A stretch of DNA of 64,000 bases from DASYKS01 sp035995205 (GCA_035995205.1 DASYKS010000023.1:38767-102766); one strand, 5' to 3'; positions 24,442 through 33,436 are shown, counted from the first letter of the stretch. A program made the numbers and translations. The notes: generated from the letters alone by a model not told the origin.

Positions 24442-25443
24442 CTATCGCGCGGCGAGGATCAGCCCGTAGAGATCCTCCGGGTCGGAAAACCAGGCGACGG
24501 TCGAAAAGCCCGCGGTGGCGAGTAGGGCTTCCGCCCGCGGGCGGTCGTACTTGGTGCTGATCTCGGTCAGGATCTCGTCGCCGGCCTCGAAATCGAGCGA
24601 AAGATCGAGCGCGGGGAGGTCCACCCGCTGGGATCGCGTCGCGACCAGCCGCATCTCGATCCAGGAATGTTCGAGATCGAAGAAGGCGCGGTGGCGGAAC
24701 CCTTCCAGGTCGAAGTTGCCGCCGGTAACCCGGTTGACCGCCGAGAGGATGTTCAGATTGAACGCGGCGGTGACCCCGGCCGAGTCGTTGTAGGCGGCTT
24801 CGAGGCGCGCGATCGGTTTGATCCGATCGACGCCGAGGAGAAAGGTATCCCCCGGCGCCAGCGCGGCGTGCAGCTGGGACAGAAAGCTCGCCGCTTCGGC
24901 CGGGTTCAAGTTGCCGATCGTGCCGCCGAGGAAGATCGCGAGCCGGCGTCCGCCGGGTCCCCCTCCGGGAAGCGGCGCCAGGTCGGTCAGGAAGTCGCCA
25001 AGGATGCCGTGGACGGCGAGGCCGGGGTACTCGGCGGTCAGCTCCGCGCCGATCCGCCGGGTGGTCGCCTCGGCGACGTCGAATGGCACGTAGAGGCCGA
25101 GCGTGCCCTGCGCCTGAAGGGCATCCAGCAGCAGCCGGGTCTTGGTGGCGGCGCCGGAGCCGATCTCGACCAGAACCTCGGCGCGGGTGCGGGCCGCGAC
25201 CTCCGGGGCGATTTCGTAGAGCAGCGCCCGCTCGGTGCGGGTTGGGTAGTACTCGGGCAGCTCGCAGATCTGCTCGAACAGGTTCGAGCCGACGTCGTCG
25301 TAGAAGAAGCGCGACGGGATGCGCGGCAGCGGTTCGCGCAGCGACCGCGAGAGCTCTTCGAGATCGCGCTCGCGGCTGCCCGCCGAGCGCCGTTCGAGCC
25401 GGAGGGTTTCGAGGGCGCCGGAGGCGCCGAGGTTGGGGGTCAT
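24442..25443 (-). CDS. egtD: L-histidine N-alpha-methyltransferase
   Basis: 333 residues. Family landmarks: SRFFYDDVGSNLFEQICELP, EYYPTRTERALL, the SAM-binding VLVEIGSGAATKTRLLLDAL, VPFDVAEATTRR, FLGGTIGNLNPAEAASFL and YNDSAGVTAAFNLNIL. It trimethylates histidine to hercynine, the first step of ergothioneine synthesis. egtB (sulfoxide synthase) is not in the window, so the rest of the pathway must be elsewhere if present. ATG 25443 is the family start. Confidence 0.93.
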   Translation of the reverse strand: MTPNLGASGALETLRLERRSAGSRERDLEELSRSLREPLPRIPSRFFYDDVGSNLFEQICELPEYYPTRTERALLYEIAPEVAARTRAEVLVEIGSGAATKTRLLLDALQAQGTLGLYVPFDVAEATTRRIGAELTAEYPGLAVHGILGDFLTDLAPLPGGGPGGRRLAIFLGGTIGNLNPAEAASFLSQLHAALAPGDTFLLGVDRIKPIARLEAAYNDSAGVTAAFNLNILSAVNRVTGGNFDLEGFRHRAFFDLEHSWIEMRLVATRSQRVDLPALDLSLDFEAGDEILTEISTKYDRPRAEALLATAGFSTVAWFSDPEDLYGLILAAR

Positions 25444-25658
25444 TGCCGAAGTCTATCGCCGCAACGCGAAAACACCGGAATCCATCCGTCTTCTGGAATA
25501 GACACCGGGCGCCATCTCACCGTCCGAGCCGGAGGACAGGCGCTCTGGCGAGGCGCCCCGGGAGCGGCGGCGCGCCTTTCGTTTCAACGGGTTGCCCCGC
25601 GCTTTCCGGGTTGGCACGGATCGTGGAAATAGTCTCGGACGAAGGAGGTTCCAAAACC

Positions 25659-26357
25659 ATGAGCGGAACGAATCGAAGGAAAGTTTGGCAGATTACGGCG
25701 CTGTTCGCGGCGCTCCTGGTGCTCCCGCTGTTCTCGGCGACGGCTCACGCCGACCGGCTTTCGCTGGGTGCGATCTTCCGGATCGGCGGGGTTCACTTCA
25801 ACTTGGCGTTCGGCGACTTCGGATACGGCCATCCCCGAGGCTACTACTACCGCACGGCGGATCCGATCTCGTACGGAAATTACCGATGCAACTCCTACTG
25901 CTTCACCAGCGGGGGCTATCACTACCATAGCGACAGCTGTCCCCTGGTACGGCATCATCTGGCGTACTTCGAAATCGACCCGCTGAGTCTGTACGACCGT
26001 TACGCGCCGGGTTATGGCTCGGGCTATGGCTACAACTACGGCTACGGCTACAACAACTACGGCAACGGCTACTCCAACCGCTACGACGGCTACACCCGTT
26101 ACGACCGCCGGGGCGGTTACAACCGCTACGACAACCGTCACGACAACCAGCATGACCGCCGGTACGACAACCGGTACGACCGCTATCCGTATCCCGACCG
26201 CCGGCACGACCGCGACCGCGATCGCAACGACGGCCGGCACGACCGCGATCGCCACGATGGCCGGCAGGACCGCGACCGTCGCGACGATCGGCATGACCGC
26301 CACGACGATCGGCATCACGGCGGGCACTCATCCTCGGGTCGCCCGCAGCATCACTAA
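25659..26357 (+). CDS. Secreted His/Tyr/Asp/Arg-rich low-complexity protein
   Basis: 232 residues from ATG 25659 (GAAGGAGG about 11 nt upstream). Signal peptide (ALFAALLVLPLFSATAHA). A compact region with HPRGYYYRTADPISYGNYRC and two more Cys (CFTSGGYHYHSDSC) precedes a Tyr/Gly/Asn run and then a long Arg-Asp-His tail (repeats of RYDNR, HDRDR, DDRHDRH) ending HHGGHSSSGRPQHH. The Cys region resembles small secreted proteins with a conserved YYY motif; the tail could bind metals or polyanions. No named family recognised. Confidence 0.75.
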   Translation: MSGTNRRKVWQITALFAALLVLPLFSATAHADRLSLGAIFRIGGVHFNLAFGDFGYGHPRGYYYRTADPISYGNYRCNSYCFTSGGYHYHSDSCPLVRHHLAYFEIDPLSLYDRYAPGYGSGYGYNYGYGYNNYGNGYSNRYDGYTRYDRRGGYNRYDNRHDNQHDRRYDNRYDRYPYPDRRHDRDRDRNDGRHDRDRHDGRQDRDRRDDRHDRHDDRHHGGHSSSGRPQHH

Positions 26358-26399
26358 GCAGGTTCCGCTTCACCAACCCTCTTCTCCCCCCTCCTCCCG

Positions 26400-26427
26400 C
26401 CGGGGCGGGTCCCTCCACCCGCCCCGG
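26400..26427. terminator. GC-rich hairpin after the low-complexity gene
   Basis: CCGGGGCGGGT (26400-26410) pairs perfectly with ACCCGCCCCGG (26417-26427) over a 6-nt loop, 42 nt after the stop. No U-run follows. Confidence 0.5.
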
Positions 26428-26453
26428 CCCCTCCTTACCCTCATGTCCGCGGT

Positions 26454-26527
26454 CATGTCCAGCAAGCCCCGCAGCGAATGGCTGCCGCCGAAGGCGCCCG
26501 AAGGAGCGAGGAGGCTTGCTGGACACG
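26454..26527 (-). repeat. Palindromic interspersed repeat, copy B
   Basis: TGTCCAGCAAGCC (26456-26468) and GGCTTGCTGGACA (26513-26525) are perfectly complementary and extend to 15 nt with one mismatch. The 48-bp core (26467-26514, minus strand) matches copy A at 42 of 48 positions. It sits 28 nt before the pcnB -10 box. Confidence 0.88.
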
Positions 26528-26554
26528 ACCACGGGGCGAGGACGTCAGTTTGGG

Positions 26555-26560
26555 TATAAT
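26555..26560 (+). promoter_or_regulatory. -10 box of pcnB
   Basis: Perfect TATAAT located 6 nt before the GTG start at 26567; no clear -35. The arrangement predicts a leaderless transcript. Confidence 0.6.
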
Positions 26561-26566
26561 GCCGTC

Positions 26567-27889
26567 GTGAGCGTAGTCAGCGAGGTGCAGCCGCGTATCC
26601 TTTCGCGGCCCGAGCACCCGATCTCCCGGAAACAAATCAGCGGTCAGGCCCTGAAGGTTCTCTACCGGCTGCACGGCGCGGGGTATAAGGCCCACCTCGT
26701 CGGCGGCAGCGTGCGCGACCTCATGCTCGGGCGCCGGCCGAAGGATTTCGACATCGGCACCAACGCGCGGCCGAACGAGATCCGCCGCCTGTTTTCCAAC
26801 TCCCGGATCATTGGCCGGCGTTTTCGCCTGGTCCACGTCTTCTTCCAGGACGGCGAGATCGTCGAGGTCTCGACCTTCCGCCGCGATCCGCGGCCGGAGG
26901 ACCAGGAGGGCGCCCCGGGCGATCTGCTGATCACCAGCGACAACGCCTACGGCACCCCGCGCGAGGACGCGTTCCGGCGCGACTTCACGGTCAACGCCCT
27001 GTTTTACGACATCGCCGACTTTTCGGTGATCGACCACGTCGGCGGCATCGAGGATCTCGAACGCCAGCTGATCCGGACGATCGGGGATCCGGCGGTCCGC
27101 TTCCAGGAAGATCCGGTGCGGATGCTGCGCGCCTGCGAGTTCGCCGGCCGGCTCGGCTTCGGCATCGAGAAAGGGACGCAGCAGGCGCTCCATCTGCACA
27201 GCAAGGAGCTGTCCAAAGCGTCCCCGGCGCGAATGACCGAGGAGATTATCCAGCTGTTCCGCTGCGGCCGCTCGGGCGCCGCCACCCAGTGGCTGCTGGA
27301 GCTGGGCCTGCTCGAAGTCATCCTGCCCGAGGCCTACGCGATGGTGGCGGCCGGCGAGCGGGGCTTGGGCGAGTTCGGCCAGATTCTGCCGTCGATCGAC
27401 CGGATGGTGGCCTCCGGCCGGACGCTGTCCGACTCCGGCGCGCTCGCGGCGATCCTGTTGCCGCAGGTCATGCTCCGCCGGTTCGACATCGAGGGGATCG
27501 CCCAGCGGCCGATGGGGCGGTCCGCGCTGGACAAGATGACCGAAGAGGCGGTGGCGCCGTTCTTCGCCCGGTTCACCCTGTCGAATTTGAAGTCGCAGCA
27601 GGTGCTCTCGGCGCTCCACCTGTTCCAGCGCCTGATCGATTCCGGCTGGAGCGCGGGGGAGCGGCTGCGGATCGCGCGCCGCGCGGGATTCGAGGACGCC
27701 CTTTTGTTGTTCGAGATCCTTGTGGCTGCCACCGGCGACGGCGGCGACAAGCTGGAGGTCTGGCGCGCCGCGTCCGCCCGGGCGCGCTCGGGCGAGATGC
27801 CGCCGCCGGAAGAGGTGGTGGCGGTGCCGAAGCGTCCGCGAAGGCGCCGCCGACGAACCGGCCGGCCGGCGGGCGCCGCCAGCTTGTGA
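26567..27889 (+). CDS. pcnB: Poly(A) polymerase / CCA-adding family nucleotidyltransferase
   Basis: 440 residues from GTG 26567. Class II nucleotidyltransferase signature HLVGGSVRDLMLGRRPKDFD with the DxD pair, RRLFSNSRIIGRRFRLVHVF, the flexible-loop EDAFRRDFTVNALFYD, and the neck IGDPAVRFQEDPVRMLRACE. The C-terminus is basic (KRPRRRRRRTGRP), as in PcnB. It adds 3' poly(A) tails that target RNAs for decay. A CCA-adding role cannot be excluded from sequence alone. An in-frame extension to 26516 would run into the palindromic repeat and is rejected. The last codons and stop are duplicated (CGCCGCCAGCTTGTGA twice, ending 27889 and about 27908). Confidence 0.9.
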   Translation: MSVVSEVQPRILSRPEHPISRKQISGQALKVLYRLHGAGYKAHLVGGSVRDLMLGRRPKDFDIGTNARPNEIRRLFSNSRIIGRRFRLVHVFFQDGEIVEVSTFRRDPRPEDQEGAPGDLLITSDNAYGTPREDAFRRDFTVNALFYDIADFSVIDHVGGIEDLERQLIRTIGDPAVRFQEDPVRMLRACEFAGRLGFGIEKGTQQALHLHSKELSKASPARMTEEIIQLFRCGRSGAATQWLLELGLLEVILPEAYAMVAAGERGLGEFGQILPSIDRMVASGRTLSDSGALAAILLPQVMLRRFDIEGIAQRPMGRSALDKMTEEAVAPFFARFTLSNLKSQQVLSALHLFQRLIDSGWSAGERLRIARRAGFEDALLLFEILVAATGDGGDKLEVWRAASARARSGEMPPPEEVVAVPKRPRRRRRRTGRPAGAASL

Positions 27890-27913
27890 GACCGCCGCCA
27901 GCTTGTGAAATGA

Positions 27914-27942
27914 GTCACAGCCTCGGACGGTTCCCATAGAAT
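27914..27942 (+). promoter_or_regulatory. Candidate promoter of sdhCAB
   Basis: GTCACA (27914-27919), 17-nt spacer, TAGAAT (27937-27942). It lies 61 nt before the sdhC ATG. Confidence 0.45.
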
Positions 27943-28003
27943 AGGGCGACGCCCCCCATTCTCCGGTTCGCACCGCCGGAGAACTGCCCTTCGAGGATCT
28001 TTC

Positions 28004-28696
28004 ATGTCCTGGTTTTCCGATTTCTTCCGCTCCAGCGTGGGCAAAAAAGCGGTGATGGCCGTCTCGGGGCTCGTGTTGTTCGGCTTCGTGCTGGTCCACA
28101 TGCTGGGCAATCTGAAGCTCTTCCTGCCGGCGCATCCGGACGGCACGATTCCGATCAACGTCTACGGCGAGTTCCTGCGCCACATCGGCGAGCCGCTGGT
28201 CCCCGCGCATTCCGTGCTCTGGATCGCCCGGCTCGTGCTGCTCGCGGCCGTGGTCCTCCATATCTGGTCCGCTTGGGCGGTCACGCAGGCGAGCCGGGCG
28301 GCGCGGCCGGTGCAATATCAAAAGAGAGAGGTCGTCCAGGCGACCTACGCTTCGCGCACCATGCGCTGGGGCGGCGTGATCATCCTGCTGTTCGTCCTCT
28401 ACCACCTGGCGCATTTGACCTTCGGCTGGCTCGGCCTCGGCTTCATCGAGGGGGACGTTCGTCACAATCTGATCGCGGGCTTCTCGGTTTGGTGGGTTGC
28501 GACATTCTACGCGGTGGCCCAGATCGCGCTCGGCTTTCACCTTTTTCACGGGCTCTGGAGCCTGTTTCAATCGCTCGGCTGGAACCACCCGCGCTACAAC
28601 GCCTGGCGCCGCGGATTCGCCACGGTCTTCGCCTGGGTGATCACCTTGGGCAACCTGTCGTTTCCCGTGGCCGTGCTCGCTGGTTGGGTCCGGTAG
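28004..28696 (+). CDS. sdhC: Succinate dehydrogenase cytochrome b subunit (membrane anchor)
   Basis: 230 residues with about five membrane helices and conserved His residues for haem (VLVHMLGNLKLF, LAAVVLHIWSAW, LYHLAHLTFGW, FHLFHGLWSLFQSLGW). The single large anchor with the N-terminal FFRSSVGKKAVMAVSGL is typical of the B. subtilis/epsilonproteobacterial-type SdhC that replaces SdhC plus SdhD. It carries the quinone site and haem b. sdhA follows after 12 nt. Confidence 0.93.
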   Translation: MSWFSDFFRSSVGKKAVMAVSGLVLFGFVLVHMLGNLKLFLPAHPDGTIPINVYGEFLRHIGEPLVPAHSVLWIARLVLLAAVVLHIWSAWAVTQASRAARPVQYQKREVVQATYASRTMRWGGVIILLFVLYHLAHLTFGWLGLGFIEGDVRHNLIAGFSVWWVATFYAVAQIALGFHLFHGLWSLFQSLGWNHPRYNAWRRGFATVFAWVITLGNLSFPVAVLAGWVR

Positions 28697-28708
28697 GAGT
28701 CCGCGACG

Positions 28709-30658
28709 ATGAACACGACGCAGAAACCGGTCCCCTCCGCTTCGCGCCCGTTGGACGCCAAGATCCCCCCCGGCCCGCTCGACCGGAAATGGCTGGAGCA
28801 CAAGAGCCATCTGAAACTGGTCAACCCTAACAACAAGAGGAAGCTCGAAGTGCTGGTCGTCGGTTCCGGCTTGGCCGGCGCGGCGGCCGCGGCGAGCCTC
28901 GCCGAGCTGGGCTACGAGGTGAAGTGCTTCTGCTTCCAAGACACCCCCCGCCGCGCCCATTCGATCGCCGCCCAAGGGGGGATCAACGCGGCGAAGAACT
29001 ACCGGAACGACGGCGACTCGGTCTACCGGCTGTTCTACGACACGATCAAGGGAGGCGACTTCCGCTCGCGGGAGGGCAACGTCCATCGCCTGGCCGAGCT
29101 GTCGGTCAACATCATCGACCAGTGCGTCGCCCAGGGCGTGCCGTTCGCCCGCGAATACAGCGGGCTGCTCGACAACCGCAGCTTCGGCGGCGCCCAGGTG
29201 GCGCGCACGTTCTACGCCCGCGGCCAGACCGGCCAGCAGCTGCTGCTCGGCGCGTACCAGGCGCTCGAACGGCAGATCGCGGCCAAGAAGGTCCGGATGT
29301 TCCCGCGCACCGAGATGCTCGACCTGGTGGTCGAGGACGGCCGCGCGACCGGCATCGTCACCCGCGATCTGATCACCGGCCGGATCGACTCGCACGCCGG
29401 CCACGCGGTGGTGCTCGCGACCGGCGGCTACTCGAACGTCTTTTATCTCTCGACCAATGCCAAGGGCTCGAACGTCACGGCGATCTGGCGCGCGCACAAG
29501 CGCGGCGCGCTGTTCGCGAACCCCTGCTTCACCCAGATCCATCCGACCTGCATTCCGGCCTCCGGCGACTACCAGAGCAAGCTGACGCTGATGAGCGAAT
29601 CGCTCCGGAACGACGGCCGGATCTGGGTGCCGAAGGACCCGGCCGATACGCGCTCGCCGGACCGGATCGCCGAAGGGGAGCGCGACTACTACCTCGAACG
29701 GAAGTATCCGAGCTTCGGCAACCTGGTGCCGAGAGACGTCGCGGCCCGGAACGCCAAATCGATGATCGACGAAGGGCGCGGCGTGGGCGCGCAGAAAAAC
29801 GGCGTCTATCTCGATTTCTCCGACGCGATCCGCCGGGTGGGCGAAAAGGCGATCGAGGAACGCTACGGCAACCTGTTCGAGATGTACGACAAGATCACCG
29901 GCGAAAATCCCTACAAGGTGCCGATGCGCATCTACCCCGCCCCCCATTACACGATGGGCGGCCTGTGGGTCGATTACAACCTGATGAGCAACGTGCCGGG
30001 GCTGTTCGTGCTCGGCGAGGCGAATTTCTCCGACCATGGCGCGAACCGGCTCGGCGCCTCGGCGCTCATGCAGGGTCTGGCCGACGGCTACTTCGTCATC
30101 CCGTACACGATCGGCGACTACCTTGCGAGCTTCCTCGGCAAGCCGATCACCACGGAAAGCGAAGGCTTCCGCGAAGCGCGCGCCAGCGTCGAAGGGCAGA
30201 TCGCGAAGTTCCTCGGCGGTAAAGGCAAGCGCACCGCGGACTCCTATCACCGCGAGCTGGGCAAGGTGGTCTGGGATCAGTGCGGCATTCTGCGCACGGC
30301 GGAGGGCCTCGCCGAAGCGCGAGGAAAGATCCAGGCGCTGCAAGAGGAGTTCGAGCACGACCTGTGCATTCCGGGCGGCGACGCCCAAGTGAACCAGGAG
30401 CTCGAACGCGCCGGCCGGGTCGCCGATTTCTTCGGTCTTGCGGATCTCATGTGCCGCGACGCGCGCGAACGCAACGAATCGTGCGGCGGTCATTTCCGCG
30501 AGGAGTACCAGACGCCTGAAGGCGAGGCGTTGCGCGACGACGAGAATTTCTCCTACGCCGCGGCCTGGGAGTACGACGGCCCGGACCGGCCGGCCATCCT
30601 GCGCAAAGAACCGCTGGTGTTCGAAACCGTGAGCCCGAGCCAGAGGAGCTACAAATAA
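28709..30658 (+). CDS. sdhA: Succinate dehydrogenase flavoprotein subunit
   Basis: 649 residues. FAD-binding VLVVGSGLAGAAAAASLAEL and the covalent-FAD region RRAHSIAAQGGINAAKNYRN. Substrate-site residues appear in IHPTCIPASG and YPAPHYTMGGLWVDYNLMS. It oxidises succinate to fumarate in the TCA cycle and feeds electrons through SdhB. Length and the C-terminal Cys-poor tail fit the type found with a single SdhC. The stop codon overlaps the sdhB start (TAATG). Confidence 0.97.
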   Translation: MNTTQKPVPSASRPLDAKIPPGPLDRKWLEHKSHLKLVNPNNKRKLEVLVVGSGLAGAAAAASLAELGYEVKCFCFQDTPRRAHSIAAQGGINAAKNYRNDGDSVYRLFYDTIKGGDFRSREGNVHRLAELSVNIIDQCVAQGVPFAREYSGLLDNRSFGGAQVARTFYARGQTGQQLLLGAYQALERQIAAKKVRMFPRTEMLDLVVEDGRATGIVTRDLITGRIDSHAGHAVVLATGGYSNVFYLSTNAKGSNVTAIWRAHKRGALFANPCFTQIHPTCIPASGDYQSKLTLMSESLRNDGRIWVPKDPADTRSPDRIAEGERDYYLERKYPSFGNLVPRDVAARNAKSMIDEGRGVGAQKNGVYLDFSDAIRRVGEKAIEERYGNLFEMYDKITGENPYKVPMRIYPAPHYTMGGLWVDYNLMSNVPGLFVLGEANFSDHGANRLGASALMQGLADGYFVIPYTIGDYLASFLGKPITTESEGFREARASVEGQIAKFLGGKGKRTADSYHRELGKVVWDQCGILRTAEGLAEARGKIQALQEEFEHDLCIPGGDAQVNQELERAGRVADFFGLADLMCRDARERNESCGGHFREEYQTPEGEALRDDENFSYAAAWEYDGPDRPAILRKEPLVFETVSPSQRSYK

Positions 30659-31440
30659 TGGATCTGACGCTTCACGTCTGGCGCCAGGGCGGCCCCGACC
30701 AGCCGGGCCGGATGGAACGCTACGAGGCGAAGGGAATCAACGAGCACAGCTCGTTTCTGGAGATGCTCGACGTGGTGAACGAAGGTCTGATCGGCGCGGG
30801 CCAAGAGCCGATCGCCTTCGACCACGACTGCCGCGAAGGGATCTGCGGTTCGTGCGGCTTCATGATCAACGGCCACGCCCACGGGCCTCTCCCACACACG
30901 ACGGTCTGCCAGCTCCACATGCGCCACTTCAAAAGCGGCGACGAGCTGTATCTGGAGCCCTGGCGGTCGAGGGCGTTTCCGGTGGTCAAAGACCTGATGG
31001 TCGACCGGGGCGCGTTCGACCGGATCATCCAGGCGGGCGGCTTCATCTCGATTCCGACCGGCAGCGCGCCGGAGGCGAACCTGACCCCCGTGCCGAAGGG
31101 GGAGGCCGACCAGGCGTTCGACGCCGCGACTTGCATCGGCTGTGGCGCCTGCGTCGCGCAGTGTCCGAACGGCGCTGCCCAGCTGTTCACGTCAGCGAAG
31201 GTCTCCCACCTCGGTCTATTGCCGCAAGGCCAGCCCGAGCGGAACCGAAGGGCGCTCGGGATGGTCGAAGCGATGGAGGCGCAAGGCTTCGGCGCCTGCT
31301 CGAACTACGCGGAGTGCGAAGCGGTATGCCCCAAGGGGATCTCGATCGACTTCATCGCCCGCCTGAACCGCGATTTCCTCGGCGCGAAGCTCGCCGGGGC
31401 GTCGGCGACCGACGCGGCGGTGAAAGGCGGCGCGGGATGA
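30658..31440 (+). CDS. sdhB: Succinate dehydrogenase iron-sulfur subunit
   Basis: 260 residues. [2Fe-2S] ligands in DCREGICGSCGFMING plus a later Cys (TTVCQLHM); cluster-binding C-terminal half with CIGCGACVAQCPNG and CSNYAECEAVCPKG. It carries electrons from the flavin to haem and quinone in SdhC. ATG 30658 overlaps the sdhA stop; the stop overlaps the next gene (ATGA), so translation of the two following membrane genes is coupled to sdhB. Confidence 0.97.
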   Translation: MDLTLHVWRQGGPDQPGRMERYEAKGINEHSSFLEMLDVVNEGLIGAGQEPIAFDHDCREGICGSCGFMINGHAHGPLPHTTVCQLHMRHFKSGDELYLEPWRSRAFPVVKDLMVDRGAFDRIIQAGGFISIPTGSAPEANLTPVPKGEADQAFDAATCIGCGACVAQCPNGAAQLFTSAKVSHLGLLPQGQPERNRRALGMVEAMEAQGFGACSNYAECEAVCPKGISIDFIARLNRDFLGAKLAGASATDAAVKGGAG

Positions 31441-32144
31441 GGAAGATCCGGGGCGCGAGACGGGCACTTCGCATTCTCGCCTGCGCCCTGATCGCGGTGC
31501 CGTTTGGGCTCATCGGCGCGGCAGGGCAGAGTTCGCCCCCGGCCGCCGTGCCGTCGGCATCTCCCTCCGCGTCGCCATCGAAGGGCGCGCCGATCTTCGT
31601 CACGATGCCGAAGAACGAGGCGGCGGCGAAGCACAAGGCGTCTCCCTCTCCTGAGTCGATGACGGTGGCGATCAACCGGGAGATGCGCGCCAGAAACACG
31701 CCGGTCGCGATCGGGATCCTCACCGCGGTGGTGGCCCTGATCTTCGTCGTCGTGGTCCTCCTCGCCCTCCGCCGTCGCGCGAAGGTTTGCCCGCGCTGCT
31801 TCTCTCTGCTCTACGAGCTGGGGGATCGAGACGACGCGGGCGAGGATTTGCCGGAGGAAGAACCGAGAGATAGCCGGCCGGTCCTCGCCTGCCTCGGCTG
31901 CGGCGAAGTCGGCATGCTGCGCGCCGGTCTGTTTTTCCGCAGCGGCGGCCAGTGCCCGAAGTGCCACCGCTGGAATCTCGCGAGCCGCTTCAAGGTCGTG
32001 CACCCCTCGACCTACATGATGTTCGGCCTGATCCGCATCGAAGAAGCCTGCGCCTGTGGCTACGAAGCGCGTTTCCTCCGCTCGACGCCGCCGAACCAGG
32101 CGCCGATCCCCGAGTTCGTGGGCGCCTCGCCGTTCCGCTCGTGA
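31437..32144 (+). CDS. Membrane protein with multiple CxxC zinc-ribbon motifs
   Basis: 235 residues from ATG 31437 (4-nt overlap with sdhB). Signal-like N-terminus, Ala/Ser/Pro-rich linker, one membrane helix (about 90-113, VAIGILTAVVALIFVVVVLL). A cytoplasmic part has four Cys clusters: CPRC, CLGC, CPKC and a CACG, each spaced as zinc-ribbon knuckles. Such proteins often occur with TPM-domain proteins, as here. Function is unknown; coupling to sdhB and to the TPM gene suggests a membrane-associated maturation or quality-control role, which is inference. Confidence 0.7.
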   Translation: MRKIRGARRALRILACALIAVPFGLIGAAGQSSPPAAVPSASPSASPSKGAPIFVTMPKNEAAAKHKASPSPESMTVAINREMRARNTPVAIGILTAVVALIFVVVVLLALRRRAKVCPRCFSLLYELGDRDDAGEDLPEEEPRDSRPVLACLGCGEVGMLRAGLFFRSGGQCPKCHRWNLASRFKVVHPSTYMMFGLIRIEEACACGYEARFLRSTPPNQAPIPEFVGASPFRS

Positions 32145-32818
32145 GCCCGGCCTCCCTCCTCCCGATCCTCGCCCTGATCTTGGCGCTCGCGGTCCCCGCG
32201 AGCGCGACCGAAGTGGCCGACCTCCCGCGCCCCGCGGGCGGTCTGCTCGATCGCACCGGCCGGGTGACCCACGAATCGACCGCCGAGTTTCGACGCATCG
32301 CCGAGCACGTCCGCCGCGAGACCGGCGGAGAGATCGCGGCGGTCGTAATCGATTCGCTCAAAGGAAAAGAGACCAGCGCCTTCGCCCGCGAGCTGTCCGA
32401 ATCGTGGCGGCTTGGTGGAGACGACGCGCGCGGAGTGCTGATTCTCGTGGCGCTCCAAGATCGGCAAGTCGAGCTGGCGCTCGGGCGCGGGCTCGACGAT
32501 CCGGAGCGAAGAGAACGGGCGGCCCAGATCGTCCACGACACCCTCGCGCCGCGCCTCCACGCGGGAGACCTTGGCGGCGCGCTAGTAGCGGCAGCGCGAG
32601 AGAGTGCGACGCGGATCTTCTACGCCGTCGAGGTTGTCGAACCAAAGGCGGGGGAGGAGGAACCGGCCGATCGATCCCCCGAGTCGTCCCCCGCGCCGCC
32701 CGGAACGACGCTGGTGCCGGCGGGCCGCTCGTTCGGGTGGGTGCCCTACGCGATCGGTCTCGCGGTCCTGCTGCTCGGCCTGGCGGTCTACGGTGCGCTA
32801 CGGTCTGAGAAGTGCTGA
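32141..32818 (+). CDS. TPM-domain protein (TLP18.3/Psb32/MOLO-1 family)
   Basis: 225 residues from GTG 32141 (4-nt overlap). Signal peptide (LLPILALILALAVPASATE), a TPM domain with LPRPAGGLLDRTGRVTHEST, GGEIAAVVIDSLKG and RGVLILVALQDRQVELALGR, then a Pro/Glu linker and a C-terminal membrane helix (WVPYAIGLAVLLLGLAVYGA). The domain faces the periplasm. In chloroplasts homologues act in photosystem II repair; bacterial roles are unclear. Here it belongs to the sdhCAB transcription unit. Confidence 0.85.
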   Translation: MSPASLLPILALILALAVPASATEVADLPRPAGGLLDRTGRVTHESTAEFRRIAEHVRRETGGEIAAVVIDSLKGKETSAFARELSESWRLGGDDARGVLILVALQDRQVELALGRGLDDPERRERAAQIVHDTLAPRLHAGDLGGALVAAARESATRIFYAVEVVEPKAGEEEPADRSPESSPAPPGTTLVPAGRSFGWVPYAIGLAVLLLGLAVYGALRSEKC

Positions 32819-32973
32819 CGATTGCCGGGAAGGAGAATCCCGCGCAGGGGGGATCGTTTCCTACGGAAGCACTACCGGCTGCGGGAAAAGGCGCTCGGCG
32901 GCAACCCGCCGGGCGTACGGCGGCGGTCGCAGCCCGAATCAGAGCGGCCGACATATATAGGGGAGTGATCGTC

Positions 32974-33195
32974 GTACACATTGCGATCATCGCCGTGTGT
33001 ACGGTGACGGGAGACTTGTACAAGGCGACGGCGCCGATGTGGACGGCGATGACCGAGATGTACAAGGCAACGAGAGACGACGACCCGGCGAAGCAGGAAA
33101 TCCGCGCGGCGGTGACCGCCGAGGCAGTTTTCGCCACGGCCGACCGCGCGGGGTCGGCCGGTTTATACATGGTGGTCGCTGAGTTGTACAAAGAT
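32974..33195. repeat. Degenerate 21-bp periodic repeat around GTAC motifs
   Basis: GTAC/GTGG-centred motifs recur at about 32974, 32997, 33018, 33039 and 33060 with roughly 21-nt spacing, and again near 33186. On the minus strand the frame gives seven-residue periodic peptides (ALYISVI-AVHIGAV-ALYKSPV); there is no start or domain to support a gene. Confidence 0.45.
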
Positions 33196-33271
33196 CCAAG
33201 GGCGGGAAGCGGCGGACCACCCGGAACGAGAGGGTCCGGCCTTCAGCCCTGGGTGGGGGTTAACCGTTCAG

Positions 33272-33324
33272 GTGTCCTGGGACGTTGCCCCAGGCTGGTT
33301 TAGGTCGCGCCTTCGGCGCTCAAG
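33272..33324 (+). repeat. Direct repeat, left copy, flanking the TIR-STAND gene
   Basis: 53 bp beginning GTGTCCTGGGACGTTGCCCC and ending GCGCCTTCGGCGCTCAAG. It matches 35777-35829 at 50 of 53 positions in the same orientation. Internal palindromes CCTGGGACGTTGCCCCAGG and GCGCCTTCGGCGC can fold. Confidence 0.85.
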
Positions 33325-33436
33325 TCGAGCCATACTTCTTGAGGGCCGAAGGCCCGTCCGATCACAGCCTAGGGCAACGCCCTAGGTTCCGGGTCCAGCC
33401 GAATCCCTCAAGGGCTGAAGGCCCGCCCTATGCCTT

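Larger units (their letters stand above)
32819..33436. other. 618-nt gene-free stretch filled with repeats
   Basis: Between the TPM gene and the end of the convergent TIR-STAND gene I see no credible gene. It holds a degenerate 21-bp periodic array (32974-33195), a 53-bp direct repeat (33272-33324) and several palindromes, for example CCTAGGGCAACGCCCTAGG at 33368-33386 and GGGCCGAAGGCCC-type motifs. Confidence 0.7.

Noticed and set aside
26453..30493. 1346-codon open frame antisense to pcnB, sdhC and sdhA
   Set aside because: Long antisense frames are expected at this GC content; the product is His/Arg-rich shadow sequence without domains, while the plus strand carries well-known genes.
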